The notes: generated by a model from the letters alone, not told the origin. DNA of 64,000 nt from Chloroflexi bacterium CFX6 (GCA_030263595.1 SZPG01000027.1:1-64000), one strand, 5' to 3'. Counted from the stretch's first letter, positions 19,272 through 29,120 are shown. Made by a program: numbers and translations.

Positions 19272-20034
19272 TGGACGCCTCGAGCTCGCTGGAGGAGACC
19301 TTTCCAAAACGGCGATCTCGCCGGGCGAATGCCTCCAGCGCGCGGCGATATTCCTCCTTGTCGAAATCGGGCCAATAGGTGGGCGTGACGTACCATTCGG
19401 AATATGCCGCCTGCCATATCAGGAAGTTGCTCACGCGTAACTCGCCCGATGTGCGGATGATGAGGTCGGGGTCCGGCACGCCCGCCGTGTAGAGGTAACG
19501 GCTCACGAGATCGTCCGTGACGTCCTCCGCCGCGATGCCGTCCTTGATCATTTTCTGGATGGCGTGCACGATCTCATCGCGACCGCCATAGTTGAACGCC
19601 ACGTTCAGCACCAGGCGGTCGTTGTTCTTTGTGAGTTCGATCGCGTCCAGCACTTTTTCCTGAAGTTTCCGGGCGAGGCGTTCCAACCGCCCGATGTGGC
19701 GCAGTTGAACGCCCTCCTTGTTCAATTCGTCCAATTCCTTGTCAATGACGTCTTCGAGGATGGACATGAGTCCGCGCACCTCTTCCATGGGACGTCCCCA
19801 GTTTTCGGTGGAGAAGGCATAGATCGTCAGGTATTTGACCCCGAATTCGGCGGTGGAGCGGATGACGCGGCGAAGGTTCTCCGTCCCCGCCTTATGTCCC
19901 GCGAGACGGGGAAGCCCGCGCGATAACGCCCAGCGCCCGTTGCCGTCCATGATGATGGCGACGTGGCGGGGAAGTTTATCGGCAGGGATGGAAATGGAGG
20001 GAGTTGGCATTGAATCATCGGATCGTGTCGGCAC
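19264..20034 (-). CDS. uppS: Isoprenyl transferase (undecaprenyl diphosphate synthase family)
   Basis: cis-Prenyltransferase that elongates farnesyl diphosphate to the C55 carrier lipid for cell-wall polymers. 256 residues with all signatures: the catalytic [17 protein letters not shown], the [11 protein letters not shown] loop, [21 protein letters not shown] and [20 protein letters not shown]. The start is probably GTG at 20034 with an AGGCGG site; an ATG at 20010 is an alternative. Its isoprenoid substrate would come from the mevalonate genes in this window. Confidence 0.96.
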   Translation of the reverse strand: MPTRSDDSMPTPSISIPADKLPRHVAIIMDGNGRWALSRGLPRLAGHKAGTENLRRVIRSTAEFGVKYLTIYAFSTENWGRPMEEVRGLMSILEDVIDKELDELNKEGVQLRHIGRLERLARKLQEKVLDAIELTKNNDRLVLNVAFNYGGRDEIVHAIQKMIKDGIAAEDVTDDLVSRYLYTAGVPDPDLIIRTSGELRVSNFLIWQAAYSEWYVTPTYWPDFDKEEYRRALEAFARRDRRFGKVSSSELEASNA

Positions 20035-20043
20035 AAGATCCGC

Positions 20044-20604
20044 CTATACTTCCATGATTTCCGCTTCTTTTTTTCTGCCCTGCTCGGCGATCTCTTCGAT
20101 GTACTTGTCGGTTAACTTTTGAAGTTCCTCCTCGCCGCGTTTCAACTCGTCCTCCGAGATGAGTTTTTCCTTCTCGAACTCGCGCATATCGTTGTGCGCG
20201 TCCCGGCGGATGTTGCGAACCGCGACGCGCGCCTCCTCGAGGCGGTGGTGCATGTGTTTCACCAGTTCGCGGCGGCGTTCCTCCGTGAGCGGGGGCAGGT
20301 TGAGGTGGATGGCTTTGCCGTCGTTGTTGGGAGTCAAGCCCAGGTCGGAGGAAAGAATCGCTTTTTCGATTATCTTGATCGTGGAGGAGTCGAAGGGTTT
20401 TATCATCAGCGAGCGCGGTTCGGGGACGCTGATCGAAGCGAGTTGCTGCAGGGGCGTGGGCGTACCGTAGTATTCGACGTGCAGCCGTTCGACCAGGGCC
20501 GGGCTGGCGCGTCCCGTGCGGATGCCCGCCAGGTCGTCGCGCAGGACGGAAATTGCTCCACGCATTCGAGATTCGGCGTCGTTGAGGATGTCTTTTATCA
20601 CCAC
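20044..20604 (-). CDS. frr: Ribosome recycling factor
   Basis: Splits post-termination ribosomes with EF-G. 186 residues, the standard length. Domain I helices and the domain II barrel are evident: [20 protein letters not shown] at residues ~28-47, then [22 protein letters not shown], and the C-terminal helical hairpin [29 protein letters not shown]. The start is GTG at 20604 with an AGGAG site. It sits in the order rpsB-tsf-pyrH-frr. Confidence 0.97.
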   Translation of the reverse strand: MVIKDILNDAESRMRGAISVLRDDLAGIRTGRASPALVERLHVEYYGTPTPLQQLASISVPEPRSLMIKPFDSSTIKIIEKAILSSDLGLTPNNDGKAIHLNLPPLTEERRRELVKHMHHRLEEARVAVRNIRRDAHNDMREFEKEKLISEDELKRGEEELQKLTDKYIEEIAEQGRKKEAEIMEV

Positions 20605-20722
20605 AGTCTCCTGAAAATTGGAAATGAAGTTGCGGTTAAGGATACACCAAAACCATGAAAATTGCTATACAAGCGCGTCATCGTGAGGGGAAATTGAAGA
20701 AAGATGAGAGTCCCTCAAATCA

Positions 20723-20754
20723 AAAACAGGAGAGAAGGAAGCCTCTCTCCTGTC
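20723..20754 (-). terminator. Terminator after pyrH
   Basis: Minus strand: GACAGGAGAGAG and CTCTCCTGT pair around a short loop and are followed by a T5 run. It separates rpsB-tsf-pyrH from frr-uppS-cdsA-glpX. Confidence 0.8.
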
Positions 20755-20769
20755 GGAATGATCGTTTTG

Positions 20770-21551
<782 letters not shown>

Positions 21552-21555
21552 TTTA

Positions 21556-21587
21556 TAAAAATGACCAACCCGAAGGTTGGTCATTTG
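21556..21587 (-). terminator. Terminator after tsf
   Basis: Minus strand: ATGACCAACC-TTCG-GGTTGGTCAT is a perfect ten-base-pair stem with a UUCG tetraloop, followed by TTTTAT. Placed three bases after the tsf stop. Confidence 0.9.
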
Positions 21588-21589
21588 AA

Positions 21590-22195
21590 TTAATTGTTCA
21601 GACTCTCGCCCAGTTCCCAGCGCTGGAAGCGGCGGACGACGATGTTCTCGCCGATGGCGCCCACCGCCTGGAGGATCAACTTTTCGACCGTGATGGATTC
21701 ATCGCGGATATAGGGTTGGCGCAAAAGCGCCGCCTCGTCCTTGAATTTTTCGATGCGTCCCTGCACGATCTTTTCGGCGACGTTTTCGGGCTTGCCCTCC
21801 TCTTTCGCGCGGACGCGGGCGATCTCCGCTTCATGCTCCAGGACTTCGGCTGGAATTTCCTCCTCCCTGATATAACGCGGCGCGGCGGCGGCGATCTGCA
21901 GGGCGATCTCATGCGCCAGTTCGCGGAACTTGTCCGAGCGCGCCACGAAATCGGTCTCGCAATTCACTTCCACCATCACGCCGACGCGTCCTCCGCCGTG
22001 CGAGTACAACTCCACAACGCCCTGTGAGGCTTCCCGGTCGGCGCGCTTTGCGGCGGTCGCCATACCCTTCTCGCGGAGCCAGTCCACAGCCTTTTGAAAA
22101 TCGCCGTTCGCTTCCACGAGCGCCTTGCGGCAATCCAGCACGCCGGCATTGGTTGCGGCGCGCAATTCCTTTATCATTTCAGTCGTAATTTCCAT
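21590..22195 (-). CDS. tsf: Elongation factor Ts
   Basis: Nucleotide exchange factor for EF-Tu. 201 residues, the shorter form found in many Gram-positive and thermophile-like lineages. The N-terminal UBA-like domain (EMIKELRAATNAGVLDCRKA) and the core contact region GVVELYSHGGGRVGVMVEVN, then CETDFVARSDKFRELAHEIA are visible, with the C-terminal LLRQPYIRDESITVEKLI. It forms an operon with rpsB 42 bases upstream. Confidence 0.97.
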   Translation of the reverse strand: MEITTEMIKELRAATNAGVLDCRKALVEANGDFQKAVDWLREKGMATAAKRADREASQGVVELYSHGGGRVGVMVEVNCETDFVARSDKFRELAHEIALQIAAAAPRYIREEEIPAEVLEHEAEIARVRAKEEGKPENVAEKIVQGRIEKFKDEAALLRQPYIRDESITVEKLILQAVGAIGENIVVRRFQRWELGESLNN

Positions 22196-22237
22196 GCAAT
22201 AGTATCCTTCTTCAGTATCCTTCTTCGAACCATTCGA

Positions 22238-23161
22238 TTATTCTTCCGGGGTTTTCTCGGGGGATGCTGCTTCGCCGCTTTTGGCTTCGCCGCCTTCTTC
22301 CCCGGGGGTTTCCGTCTCTTCCTCGCGTGAAGCGCTCAACTTCGCCAGCGTGGATTCGCCCAACAGGTCGCCCTCATCCAATTCATCTTCGAGTTCGACC
22401 CTGCGAACGGGCTTGCGGGCGGACGGTTCGGCTGGCGCTTCGGCGGCGGCTTCGCGGGCTTCCGCGTCCTCCTCCTTGCGCATCGCCTTGCCTTCGAGAA
22501 CGGCATCCGCGATCTTGCCCACCAGCAACTTGATGGCGCGAATGGCGTCGTCGTTCGAGGGGATAACGTAATCCACGTTCTGCGGGTTGCAGTTCGTATC
22601 CACCAGAGCCACGATCGGGATGTCGAGCAGGTTGGCTTCGTGAACCGCCGCGTCCTCCTTGCCCACGTCAATGATGAACAACAGGTCCGGGCGGCGTTTC
22701 ATCGTCCGCAACCCCTCGAGGCGGGTCTGCAAACGGACGATCTCGCGGCCGATCAACAATCCCTCCTTCTTGGTCAGGTGATCCAATTCGTTGTTATCGC
22801 GCATCTTCTCGAGGCGTTCCATCTCCTGAATACGGGCATGGATCGTGGACCAGTTGGTGAGCGTGCCGCCCATCCAGCGTTCGGTCACGTAGGGCATGCC
22901 GCAGCGGGTCGCCTCCTCCGCGATCGTCTCCTGCGCCTGGCGTTTCGTGCCGACGAACAAAACCGTTCCGCCGTTCGCCACAGAATCGCGGACCACATTG
23001 TACGCCTGGTTCAACAGTTTCGAGGTCTGCTGCAGGTCAATGATGTGAATGCCGTTGCGCTCCGTGAAAATGTACGGCTTCATACGGGGGTCCCACTTGT
23101 TGGTGCGATGCCCAAAGTGAACGCCGCTCTCAAGCAGGGCTTTCATGGAAATAACAGCCAT
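22238..23161 (-). CDS. rpsB: 30S ribosomal protein S2 with long acidic C-terminal tail
   Basis: S2 of the small ribosomal subunit. The core (residues 1 to ~225) has the signature [51 protein letters not shown] and [21 protein letters not shown] tail of about 80 residues rich in Glu, Ala and Pro follows ([20 protein letters not shown] and on), longer than in most S2 proteins. Such acidic tails occur in several phyla with unknown role. The start ATG at 23161 follows an AGGAG site. Confidence 0.96.
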   Translation of the reverse strand: MAVISMKALLESGVHFGHRTNKWDPRMKPYIFTERNGIHIIDLQQTSKLLNQAYNVVRDSVANGGTVLFVGTKRQAQETIAEEATRCGMPYVTERWMGGTLTNWSTIHARIQEMERLEKMRDNNELDHLTKKEGLLIGREIVRLQTRLEGLRTMKRRPDLLFIIDVGKEDAAVHEANLLDIPIVALVDTNCNPQNVDYVIPSNDDAIRAIKLLVGKIADAVLEGKAMRKEEDAEAREAAAEAPAEPSARKPVRRVELEDELDEGDLLGESTLAKLSASREEETETPGEEGGEAKSGEAASPEKTPEE

Positions 23162-23311
23162 TTTTCTCCTTACAACTCTGCCGGCAAACGCGCGGCGCCA
23201 GGGCGTCGGCATCCGGCAGGATGAGTTTAGCGGGATTTTATTACCCGCTCAGGGACGCTTGTTGCCCGTCCCAGGCAAGATGCGCCTCCTTTTGACGAGG
23301 AGAGCGGCGGC

Positions 23312-23317
23312 ATTATA
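23312..23317 (-). promoter_or_regulatory. Possible -10 box of the rpsB-tsf-pyrH operon
   Basis: A perfect TATAAT on the minus strand, about 150 bases upstream of the rpsB start, leaves room for a leader. No strong -35 box is recognised. The leader could hold an S2-responsive structure, but none is identified here. Confidence 0.4.
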
Positions 23318-23392
23318 ACACAGGATTCGGAATTCCCGCCTCGCGCGTAACCGAAAACGGATCCCGTCCGAACAGCCTTTGCCTGCACCCAT

Positions 23393-23419
23393 AAAAAAGC
23401 CCCGAAATTCATCGGGGCG
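23393..23419 (-). terminator. Terminator after dnaA
   Basis: Minus strand: GCCCCGA-TGAATT-TCGGGGC followed by T6. It starts seven bases after the dnaA stop codon. Confidence 0.9.
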
Positions 23420-23425
23420 AGAGGG

Positions 23426-24796
23426 CTATACCACCGCGGCCTGACCGTATAACTGCTGCTTGACATTCACCACCCTCTTCCGCAGGTCTGTCTTGGTCTC
23501 GATTTCATTCGCGATCTTCTCGATGGCGTACATGACGGTCGTATGGTCGCGCCCGCCAAGCGCCTCGCCGATCTGCGGCAGGGAGGAATTCGTCTCCTTG
23601 CGGAGGAGATACATGGCAACCTGGCGCGGCTGGGCGATCTTGTGTGAACGATCCCTGCCAAGCAACGCCTCCACGGGAATTTGCCACTCGCGGGCAACCA
23701 GTTCGATGATCCTGGCAGGTTCGACGTCGCTGCGCTGAGGCAGGAGATCAGCCAAAGCCACCTCCACCAGGTTGGGGGTCATGGGCGAACCGCTCAGGTC
23801 GGTAAAAGCCAGAATGCGGTTCAACGCCCCTTCCAGTTCACGGATGTTCGACTGCACGCGCTCCGCAATCAACTCCAGGATTTCATTTGGCACCCTGCGG
23901 CCCGCCCGTTCGGCTTTTGTGCGCAGGATCGCCAGGCGGGTTTCGAGGTCGGGCGGCTGGATGTCGGCGGTCAGACCCCACTCAAAGCGGGAGCGGAGAC
24001 GTTCCTCGAGCGTCACCAACGCCTTGGGCGGCCGGTCGGAGGACACAATGATCTGCTTATCCTGGCCGTGCAGGGTGTTGAAGGTGTGGAAGAACTCCTC
24101 TTGGGTGGATTCCTTCCCGGCGATGAATTGAATGTCGTCCACCAGAAGCACGTCCGTCGAGCGGTATTTCTCTCGGAAGGCTTGCGTGGTGTGCGTGCGG
24201 ATGGCTGTGATCAGGTCGTTGGTGAACTCCTCGGAGGATACGTACAAGACGTTCAACCCGCGCGCCTGGCAGGCGTTCCCAATGGCGTGGAGCAAATGGG
24301 TCTTGCCAAGCCCCACCCCCCCATAAAGAAAAAGCGGATTGTAGGCGCGGGCGGGTTTTTCCGCCACAGCGAGGCAGGCGGCGTGCGCCAGGCGGTTGCC
24401 GGAACCCACCACGAACGTGTCGAAGACGTAACGCGGGTTCATGTTCGAACTACGCGAAGACTGTTCGTAAGCCTCCGCAGGTTCGACTTCGGTCTGATCG
24501 AGGGCTTCGAGGGTGGAGGAGGGCGATTCGTCGGCGATCCGTTCGCCATCGTTGCCGTGAACGACAAAATGAACGTTGACAGATGAGTTCAGGATATTGA
24601 GGAGCAGGCGGTTCACAGTGCCTGCCAGTCGGCTTTCGAGCCAGTCACGGGCATACGCGTTGCGTACGCCGATGGTCAGGGTGCTGTCCTTGTAGGAAAC
24701 GGGTTTGGTGTCCCGTACCCAGGTATCGAAGGAAGCGCGGGGCATTTCCATTTGGAGTTGTCCAAGTACCGATTGCCATGCCTGATCAGCGTTCAT
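23426..24796 (-). CDS. dnaA: Chromosomal replication initiator protein DnaA
   Basis: AAA+ ATPase that opens the replication origin. 456 residues from ATG 24796 (GGAGC upstream). Domain I begins AWQSVLGQLQMEMPRASFDT; domain III has PLFLYGGVGLGKTHLLHAIG (Walker A), DVLLVDDIQFIAGKE (Walker B) and the arginine-finger region; domain IV carries the DnaA-box helix-turn-helix QPRQVAMYLLRKETNSSLPQ and GGRDHTTVMYAIEKI. A frame extension upstream to 24931 is not needed. dnaN and recF, common neighbours, are not adjacent; rpsB lies downstream instead. Confidence 0.96.
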   Translation of the reverse strand: MNADQAWQSVLGQLQMEMPRASFDTWVRDTKPVSYKDSTLTIGVRNAYARDWLESRLAGTVNRLLLNILNSSVNVHFVVHGNDGERIADESPSSTLEALDQTEVEPAEAYEQSSRSSNMNPRYVFDTFVVGSGNRLAHAACLAVAEKPARAYNPLFLYGGVGLGKTHLLHAIGNACQARGLNVLYVSSEEFTNDLITAIRTHTTQAFREKYRSTDVLLVDDIQFIAGKESTQEEFFHTFNTLHGQDKQIIVSSDRPPKALVTLEERLRSRFEWGLTADIQPPDLETRLAILRTKAERAGRRVPNEILELIAERVQSNIRELEGALNRILAFTDLSGSPMTPNLVEVALADLLPQRSDVEPARIIELVAREWQIPVEALLGRDRSHKIAQPRQVAMYLLRKETNSSLPQIGEALGGRDHTTVMYAIEKIANEIETKTDLRKRVVNVKQQLYGQAAVV

Positions 24797-24931
24797 ACAT
24801 TGCTCCGTTGCGATGGTGATACATGACTGCAAGCCATGTCGAATTAATCCGCCTTGCCAGCGGCTTGTTTCGGGTTTGTTTTTGTTGTAACAGGATATTA
24901 CAGGGATTGTAAGATGTGAGTTATTCTCCAC

Positions 24932-25267
24932 ATCCTTTACATCAGCGCGACAACATTCTAGCAGATAGTCATGGAAAATAACAACACGTAAAGCCTACGT
25001 TTGTTTTAAAACATCCGCTTTTTTAAGGTCGCTCAACGTTAAAGATTCGACGCGTGAATATGTTCGTTGGGGTTCTTTCATAGAACACTCGTTTCAGCCA
25101 AGTATCCATCGAAGAGCTATCCACACCCCACATATAGGGTCGGGCGGTCGAATGATCGGCGCGAACGCAGGTTTGGACGTTCGGTCTTAAAAAAACGCGT
25201 TATAGAATTCGATGGATAAGCGGTGAACGAGACTCAGGATTCTGTGATTCAACATTAAAGAATCATT
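24932..25267. other. Gene-free region upstream of dnaA, candidate oriC
   Basis: The ~470 bases between the dnaA start and the kinase gene contain no credible gene and are more A/T-rich than their surroundings. DnaA-box-like 9-mers (consensus TTATCCACA): TTCTCCACA at 24924, CTATCCACA at 25117 (8 of 9 each), and TTATCCATC on the minus strand at 25211-25219 (7 of 9). The boxes are few and imperfect, so this is only a candidate origin. The dnaA promoter should also lie here. Confidence 0.35.
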
Positions 25268-26956
25268 TCATCCGCCTGTTTCATGCGTTCGCGCCCGTGG
25301 AACCCATGCAAGAACGGTCGTGCCGCCATGCGGAGCCGATGAAATATCCACCTCGCCGCCCACGGAACGGACGCGGGTGTGCATGTTCGCAAGTCCATGA
25401 CCGATATTGGCGCTTATGGTATCCACGTCGAAGCCTTTGCCGTCGTCAATGATCTCCATAAGCACCCGCGTATCGGTTGACCAGATGGATATCTGCACCT
25501 TTTTCGCCTTCGCATGCTTCGCTGCATTGGCTAAAGCCTCCTGGCAGATGTGGAATAAAGCCAGTATGTGGGTTTGCGGCAGTTCCTTCATGTCCGAATC
25601 GGGTTCGGTGAACCTGACTTCGGCAAAAGTATTGGCGCGATACTCGGCGATCAGCCGTTTTATGCCGATGATCAAGCCGTCGTTGCCCAGTTGCCGCGGT
25701 CTGAGGTCCAGAATGTAGGAACGGAGGTCGCGAATCGCCTGATTCAGTCCCACGATGGCATGCTGCACGTTTCGTTTGGCATCGTCCGGGTCTTCCTCCA
25801 TCGAATGAAGCGCGTTCTCGAGCGATAATCCCACGCCGTAAATGGATTGGATGATCCCGTCGTGCAGGTCCATGCCGATGCGTTCGCGCTCCTCCAATAT
25901 CGCAAGCCGGCGCGCGTTGGCGTGCAGGCGGGCGTTTTCGATCGCCAAGCCAGCCCAATTGCCCACCGCCGCCATCATTTCCACGCTTCGGTCGTCTATA
26001 GGATCCCTGTTTCGCGACACGACGCTCATCACGCCCATCAGATTTTCGCCCGAAAGCATGGGAATACACGCAATCTGGCGGAATCCCGCTGTGACGATTG
26101 CTTCACGCAAAAAGCGGACGTCGTTTGCGAGATCGGCGCTGACCAGCGGTTTGCGGGCGGCAGCCACAATACCGATATAACCGTCGCCCACCTTGAACAG
26201 ATTCCGCGTCCAGAAGGCTTCAGCCGCCTGCCCGCGATGCAGGACCATTTGCAGGGTCTTTCCGTCCTCCTCCAACAGGAATATCTCGCCCGCCTCCACC
26301 CTCATATAGTTCATCACAAGCCCGAGGGTCTTATTGAGTATTTCGTCCAGTTCCAGGCTCGAGGTCAGGACGGAAGCGATATCGTTCAACAGGGTCAGGT
26401 CTTCGTTGCGCCGGGTCAATGCCTGGTCGCGGTCCTTCATCCCCTCCACGAGCCGGGCGTTCTGGATCGCCGCGCCGGCATACGTCGCCAGCATTTGAAT
26501 GATCTTCTCGTCGTCCGCCGAAAATTCATCCGCCCCGATCTTGTCCGTCAAATAGATCTGCCCCAATTGCTTCTCCCCCACACGTATCGGAACGCCCAGA
26601 AACGAGACCATGACCGGGTGGTTTTCGGGGAACCCGACCGAGCGCGGATCCTCTTGAATGACCGGCACGCGCAAGGGACCCGTTACATTCATCAATTCCC
26701 CGATCAACCCCCTCCCTAGCGGCGGATGCGGAATTCGGCGGATCTGATCCTCGCTCAGCCCTACGGTAATGAACTTCTCGAGCGCGCGCCCTTCGCCCAG
26801 CACCCCCAATGCGGCATACCGCGCATCCGCCTGTTCACATGCGACCGCGGCGATCCGCTCCAGCAAATTCTCCAGGGCGACGTTCTTGACCAGTTCCAGA
26901 CTGGCTTCGTGCAGGGCGATCAAACGTTCCTGCAATTGTTCTCTGGTTAGCAACAT
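25268..26956 (-). CDS. GAF-domain sensor histidine kinase (NarL/DegS type)
   Basis: A 562-residue soluble kinase. Two GAF domains occupy about residues 20-175 and 195-350, then a HisKA_3 dimerisation domain with the phospho-acceptor in ERERIGMDLHDGIIQSIYG, and a HATPase domain with CQEALANAAKHAKAKK (N box), DDGKGFD and GHGLANMHTRV (G boxes). No membrane segment is present, so it senses an intracellular signal or redox/ligand bound to GAF. A NarL-type response regulator is expected but none is adjacent. It is divergent from mvaA across a 73-base gap. Confidence 0.92.
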   Translation of the reverse strand: MLLTREQLQERLIALHEASLELVKNVALENLLERIAAVACEQADARYAALGVLGEGRALEKFITVGLSEDQIRRIPHPPLGRGLIGELMNVTGPLRVPVIQEDPRSVGFPENHPVMVSFLGVPIRVGEKQLGQIYLTDKIGADEFSADDEKIIQMLATYAGAAIQNARLVEGMKDRDQALTRRNEDLTLLNDIASVLTSSLELDEILNKTLGLVMNYMRVEAGEIFLLEEDGKTLQMVLHRGQAAEAFWTRNLFKVGDGYIGIVAAARKPLVSADLANDVRFLREAIVTAGFRQIACIPMLSGENLMGVMSVVSRNRDPIDDRSVEMMAAVGNWAGLAIENARLHANARRLAILEERERIGMDLHDGIIQSIYGVGLSLENALHSMEEDPDDAKRNVQHAIVGLNQAIRDLRSYILDLRPRQLGNDGLIIGIKRLIAEYRANTFAEVRFTEPDSDMKELPQTHILALFHICQEALANAAKHAKAKKVQISIWSTDTRVLMEIIDDGKGFDVDTISANIGHGLANMHTRVRSVGGEVDISSAPHGGTTVLAWVPRARTHETGG

Positions 26957-27029
26957 ATCTCGAATTATCCCATAAAATATGATAGATTTTGAAAGATGGC
27001 AGGCTTACAATTTGGCGAAAGGTGTATAC

Positions 27030-28409
27030 ATGACGACTTCCCGCATTCCCGGATTCTACAACACGACTCTCGAAGAACGCCGCGTCAAATTAGCGGACGC
27101 AGCCGGTCAGACTCCCGAAGACCTGTCCGCGTGGACCCTGGGCGGTCTCTCCGCTGAAGCCGCCGACCATCTGATCGAGAACGTGATCGGACTGCACAGC
27201 CTTCCATTGGGCATCGCATTGAATTTCACGGTCAATGGCAGGGACGTACTCATCCCCATGGCGATCGAGGAACCTTCCGTCGTGGCGGGCGCGTCGTTCA
27301 TGGCAAAACTCGCCCGCGCCGGCGGCGGATTCACCGCCACAACCTCCGATCCATTGATGATCGGGCAGGTGCAGGTTATTAATATCACGAACCTTTCCGA
27401 AGCGAAACTGAAATTATATGAACACAAAGCCGAACTCCTCGCCGAAGCGGACTCGATTGACCCGGTCCTCAAAAAATTCGGCGGCGGCGCGCGTGACCTC
27501 GAAGTTCGAGTCATCGAATCATCGCCTGTCGGTCCTTTTCTTGTTATTCATCTTATCTATGATGTCCGCGATGCAATGGGCGCGAACGCGGTCAACACCG
27601 CCTGCGAACGATTAGCCCCGCATATAGAAGCCATCACAGGTGGGAAGGTTCATCTTCGTATTTTGTCCAACCTGGCGGATCGCCGTATTGCAAGAGCAAG
27701 ATGCACGATCCCGGTCAAAGAATTGGCGTTTACCGTAGGGAGTGGGCTTGCCCCAATCCAGGGCGAGGGCAAGCCTCGCCCCAACGAATTCACAGGCGAG
27801 GAGGTCCGCGATGGGATCATCGAAGCCTGGGCATTCGCCGCCACCGACCCGTACCGCGCCGCGACACACAACAAAGGCATCATGAACGGCGTGGATGCGG
27901 TCGTCATCGCCACCGGCAACGATTGGCGCGCCATCGAAGCGGGCGCGCACGCCTACGCGGCACGCTCCGGCAGATACACATCCCTCTCCACCTGGGGCAA
28001 GGACAAGAACGGGGACCTCGTCGGCACGCTCGAAATGCCGATGGCGGTGGGAATCGTCGGCGGCGCGACCAAGGTCCACCCCGCCGCGCAAGCCGCGGTT
28101 AAGTTGATGAACGTCAAGTCCGCGAATGAATTGGCGGAGATCATCGTCTCTGTCGGTCTCGCCCAAAACATGGCTGCCCTCCGCGCCCTCGCCACCGAAG
28201 GCATCCAACGCGGACACATGTCGTTGCACGCACGCCAGGTTGCCATCGCGGCAGGCGCGAGCGGAGAATTGATCGAAAAGGTCGCCGCGCAGATGGTGGC
28301 GGAGAGAATTGTGAGAATTGATCGAGCGGAGGAGATTTTGAAGTCGTTGGAAAGCGCCGCCCTGAGCGAGTCGAAGGGTGGAAAGTGGAAAGTAGAAAGT
28401 AGCAAGTAG
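27030..28409 (+). CDS. mvaA: Hydroxymethylglutaryl-CoA reductase, class II
   Basis: Interconverts HMG-CoA and mevalonate. 459 residues from ATG 27030 (AAAGGTG upstream). Active-site residues of the Pseudomonas mevalonii enzyme are all present: Glu in AIEEPSVVAGAS, Lys282 in ATHNKGIMNG, Asp in ATGNDWRAIEAGA and His in RGHMSLHAR. Compared with that enzyme there is an extra ~17-residue block between VKELA and EFTGEEV, encoded by a palindromic repeat (27735-27787). The C-terminus is also repeat-derived (ALSESKGGKWKVESSK). It heads the scattered mevalonate genes of this window. Confidence 0.95.
   Translation: MTTSRIPGFYNTTLEERRVKLADAAGQTPEDLSAWTLGGLSAEAADHLIENVIGLHSLPLGIALNFTVNGRDVLIPMAIEEPSVVAGASFMAKLARAGGGFTATTSDPLMIGQVQVINITNLSEAKLKLYEHKAELLAEADSIDPVLKKFGGGARDLEVRVIESSPVGPFLVIHLIYDVRDAMGANAVNTACERLAPHIEAITGGKVHLRILSNLADRRIARARCTIPVKELAFTVGSGLAPIQGEGKPRPNEFTGEEVRDGIIEAWAFAATDPYRAATHNKGIMNGVDAVVIATGNDWRAIEAGAHAYAARSGRYTSLSTWGKDKNGDLVGTLEMPMAVGIVGGATKVHPAAQAAVKLMNVKSANELAEIIVSVGLAQNMAALRALATEGIQRGHMSLHARQVAIAAGASGELIEKVAAQMVAERIVRIDRAEEILKSLESAALSESKGGKWKVESSK
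27735..27787. repeat. Palindromic element inserted in frame in mvaA
   Basis: GGCTTGCCC and GGGCAAGCC are perfect complementary arms around a ~13-base loop, with nested GGGCGAGG/CCTCGCCC pairing. It encodes roughly V-G-S-G-L-A-P-I-Q-G-E-G-K-P-R-P-N, which is absent from the Pseudomonas mevalonii homologue. It lies before the FTGEEV segment, away from catalytic residues, presumably in a surface loop. Confidence 0.8.
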
Positions 28410-28427
28410 AAAATGGAAAGTGGAAAG
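28377..28427. repeat. Purine-rich short tandem repeat at the mvaA/merB-like junction
   Basis: Units of the form GGAAAGT, GTAGAAA and GTGGAAA follow one another between the end of mvaA and ATG 28428. A reverse-complement match (CCACTTTCCACTTTC) lies inside the next gene at about 28829-28844. The unit contributes the last mvaA codons. Confidence 0.7.
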
Positions 28428-29120
28428 ATGAAAGACGAGAATGTTCTTTGGCAAGTAAGGCACTTCGTCTATCAACACTTCGCGGACGTGACTCACCCTC
28501 CAAGCGTGGACGAAACCGCGCTCCACTTCAACATCAGCGTTGAAGAAGCGGTTGAATATTACAAAGAATTAAATAATCGTCACCAATTCTTTCTTGATCC
28601 AAACACATCGAATGTTCGCATGGCTTGGCCCTTCTCCGCGATTCCCACAGACTTCAAAGTCCACGCCAACGGTAAAACCTATTACGCCAACTGCGCCTGG
28701 GATATGCTCGGCATCCCCGCCGTCCTCCATGCAGACGCGGTCATCGAAGCGAAATGCACGGAAAGCAACGAATCTGTTCAATTGGAAGTGCAAGGCGACA
28801 AAGTGACAAATAGCAATCTACTTGTCCACTTTCCACTTTCTTTTTCGCGCTGGTACGATGACCTGGCCTTCACCTGAGCGACCATGCTTCTCTTCCAGTC
28901 GGAAGAATGGATTGACAAATGGTGCAAGCGAAATCACCTCCCACGCGGAGAAGTTCTTGCACTGCACCAAGTTTGGGAACTTTCAAAGTTGTGGTATCAG
29001 GACCGCCTGTCACTGGAGTATCATGGACGCAGCGTTGAACAAGTTGCAGAGATTTTTAGGCAAGTAAGATTAGTTTCAGATTTTTGGTATTTACAGGGCA
29101 GGCTTGACGAAATATCATAA
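28428..29120 (+). CDS. MerB-like (alkylmercury lyase family) protein with in-frame TGA at codon 150
   Basis: The first part (28428-28877) resembles the alkylmercury lyase family: a winged-helix-like N-terminus, then YANCAWDMLGIPA with Cys89 and Asp92, equivalent to Cys96 and Asp99 of MerB. The frame meets TGA at 28875 (codon 150) in W-Y-D-D-L-A-F-T-TGA-A-T-M-L-L-F-Q-S-E-E and then continues, in the same frame, with typical family C-terminal sequence (LALHQVWELSKLWYQDRLS). Spacing from Cys89 to TGA is 61 codons; Cys96 to Cys159 in MerB is 63. It may be a selenoprotein, or two separate ORFs (restart ATG 28884), or a nonsense mutant. No mer operon is nearby, so a mercury role is uncertain. Confidence 0.65.
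28891..28906 (+). promoter_or_regulatory. Hairpin 13 bases after the in-frame TGA, SECIS candidate
   Basis: TCTTCC-AGTC-GGAAGA is a perfect six-base-pair stem with a four-base loop whose second base is G. The loop starts 19 bases after the TGA. This fits the published bacterial SECIS pattern (short stem, G in the first two loop bases, about 16-37 bases from UGA). The sequence also encodes the family's F-x-S-E-E motif, so pairing could be coincidental. Confidence 0.35.
29006..29097 (+). repeat. merB-like 3'-end repeat, copy 0 (end of the gene itself)
   Basis: Encodes L-S-L-E-Y-H-G-R-S-V-E-Q-V-A-E-I-F-R-Q-V then R-L-V-S-D-F-W-Y-L-Q. Aligns without gaps to copy 1 (29841) at about 80% by eye. 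The last third is more diverged, and the reading frame runs past the normal stop into the module DNA. Confidence 0.85.

Noticed and set aside
28428-29120. Mercury-resistance operon
   Set aside because: Only a MerB-like gene is present; no merR, merT, merP or merA is nearby, and the family includes many members of unknown function.
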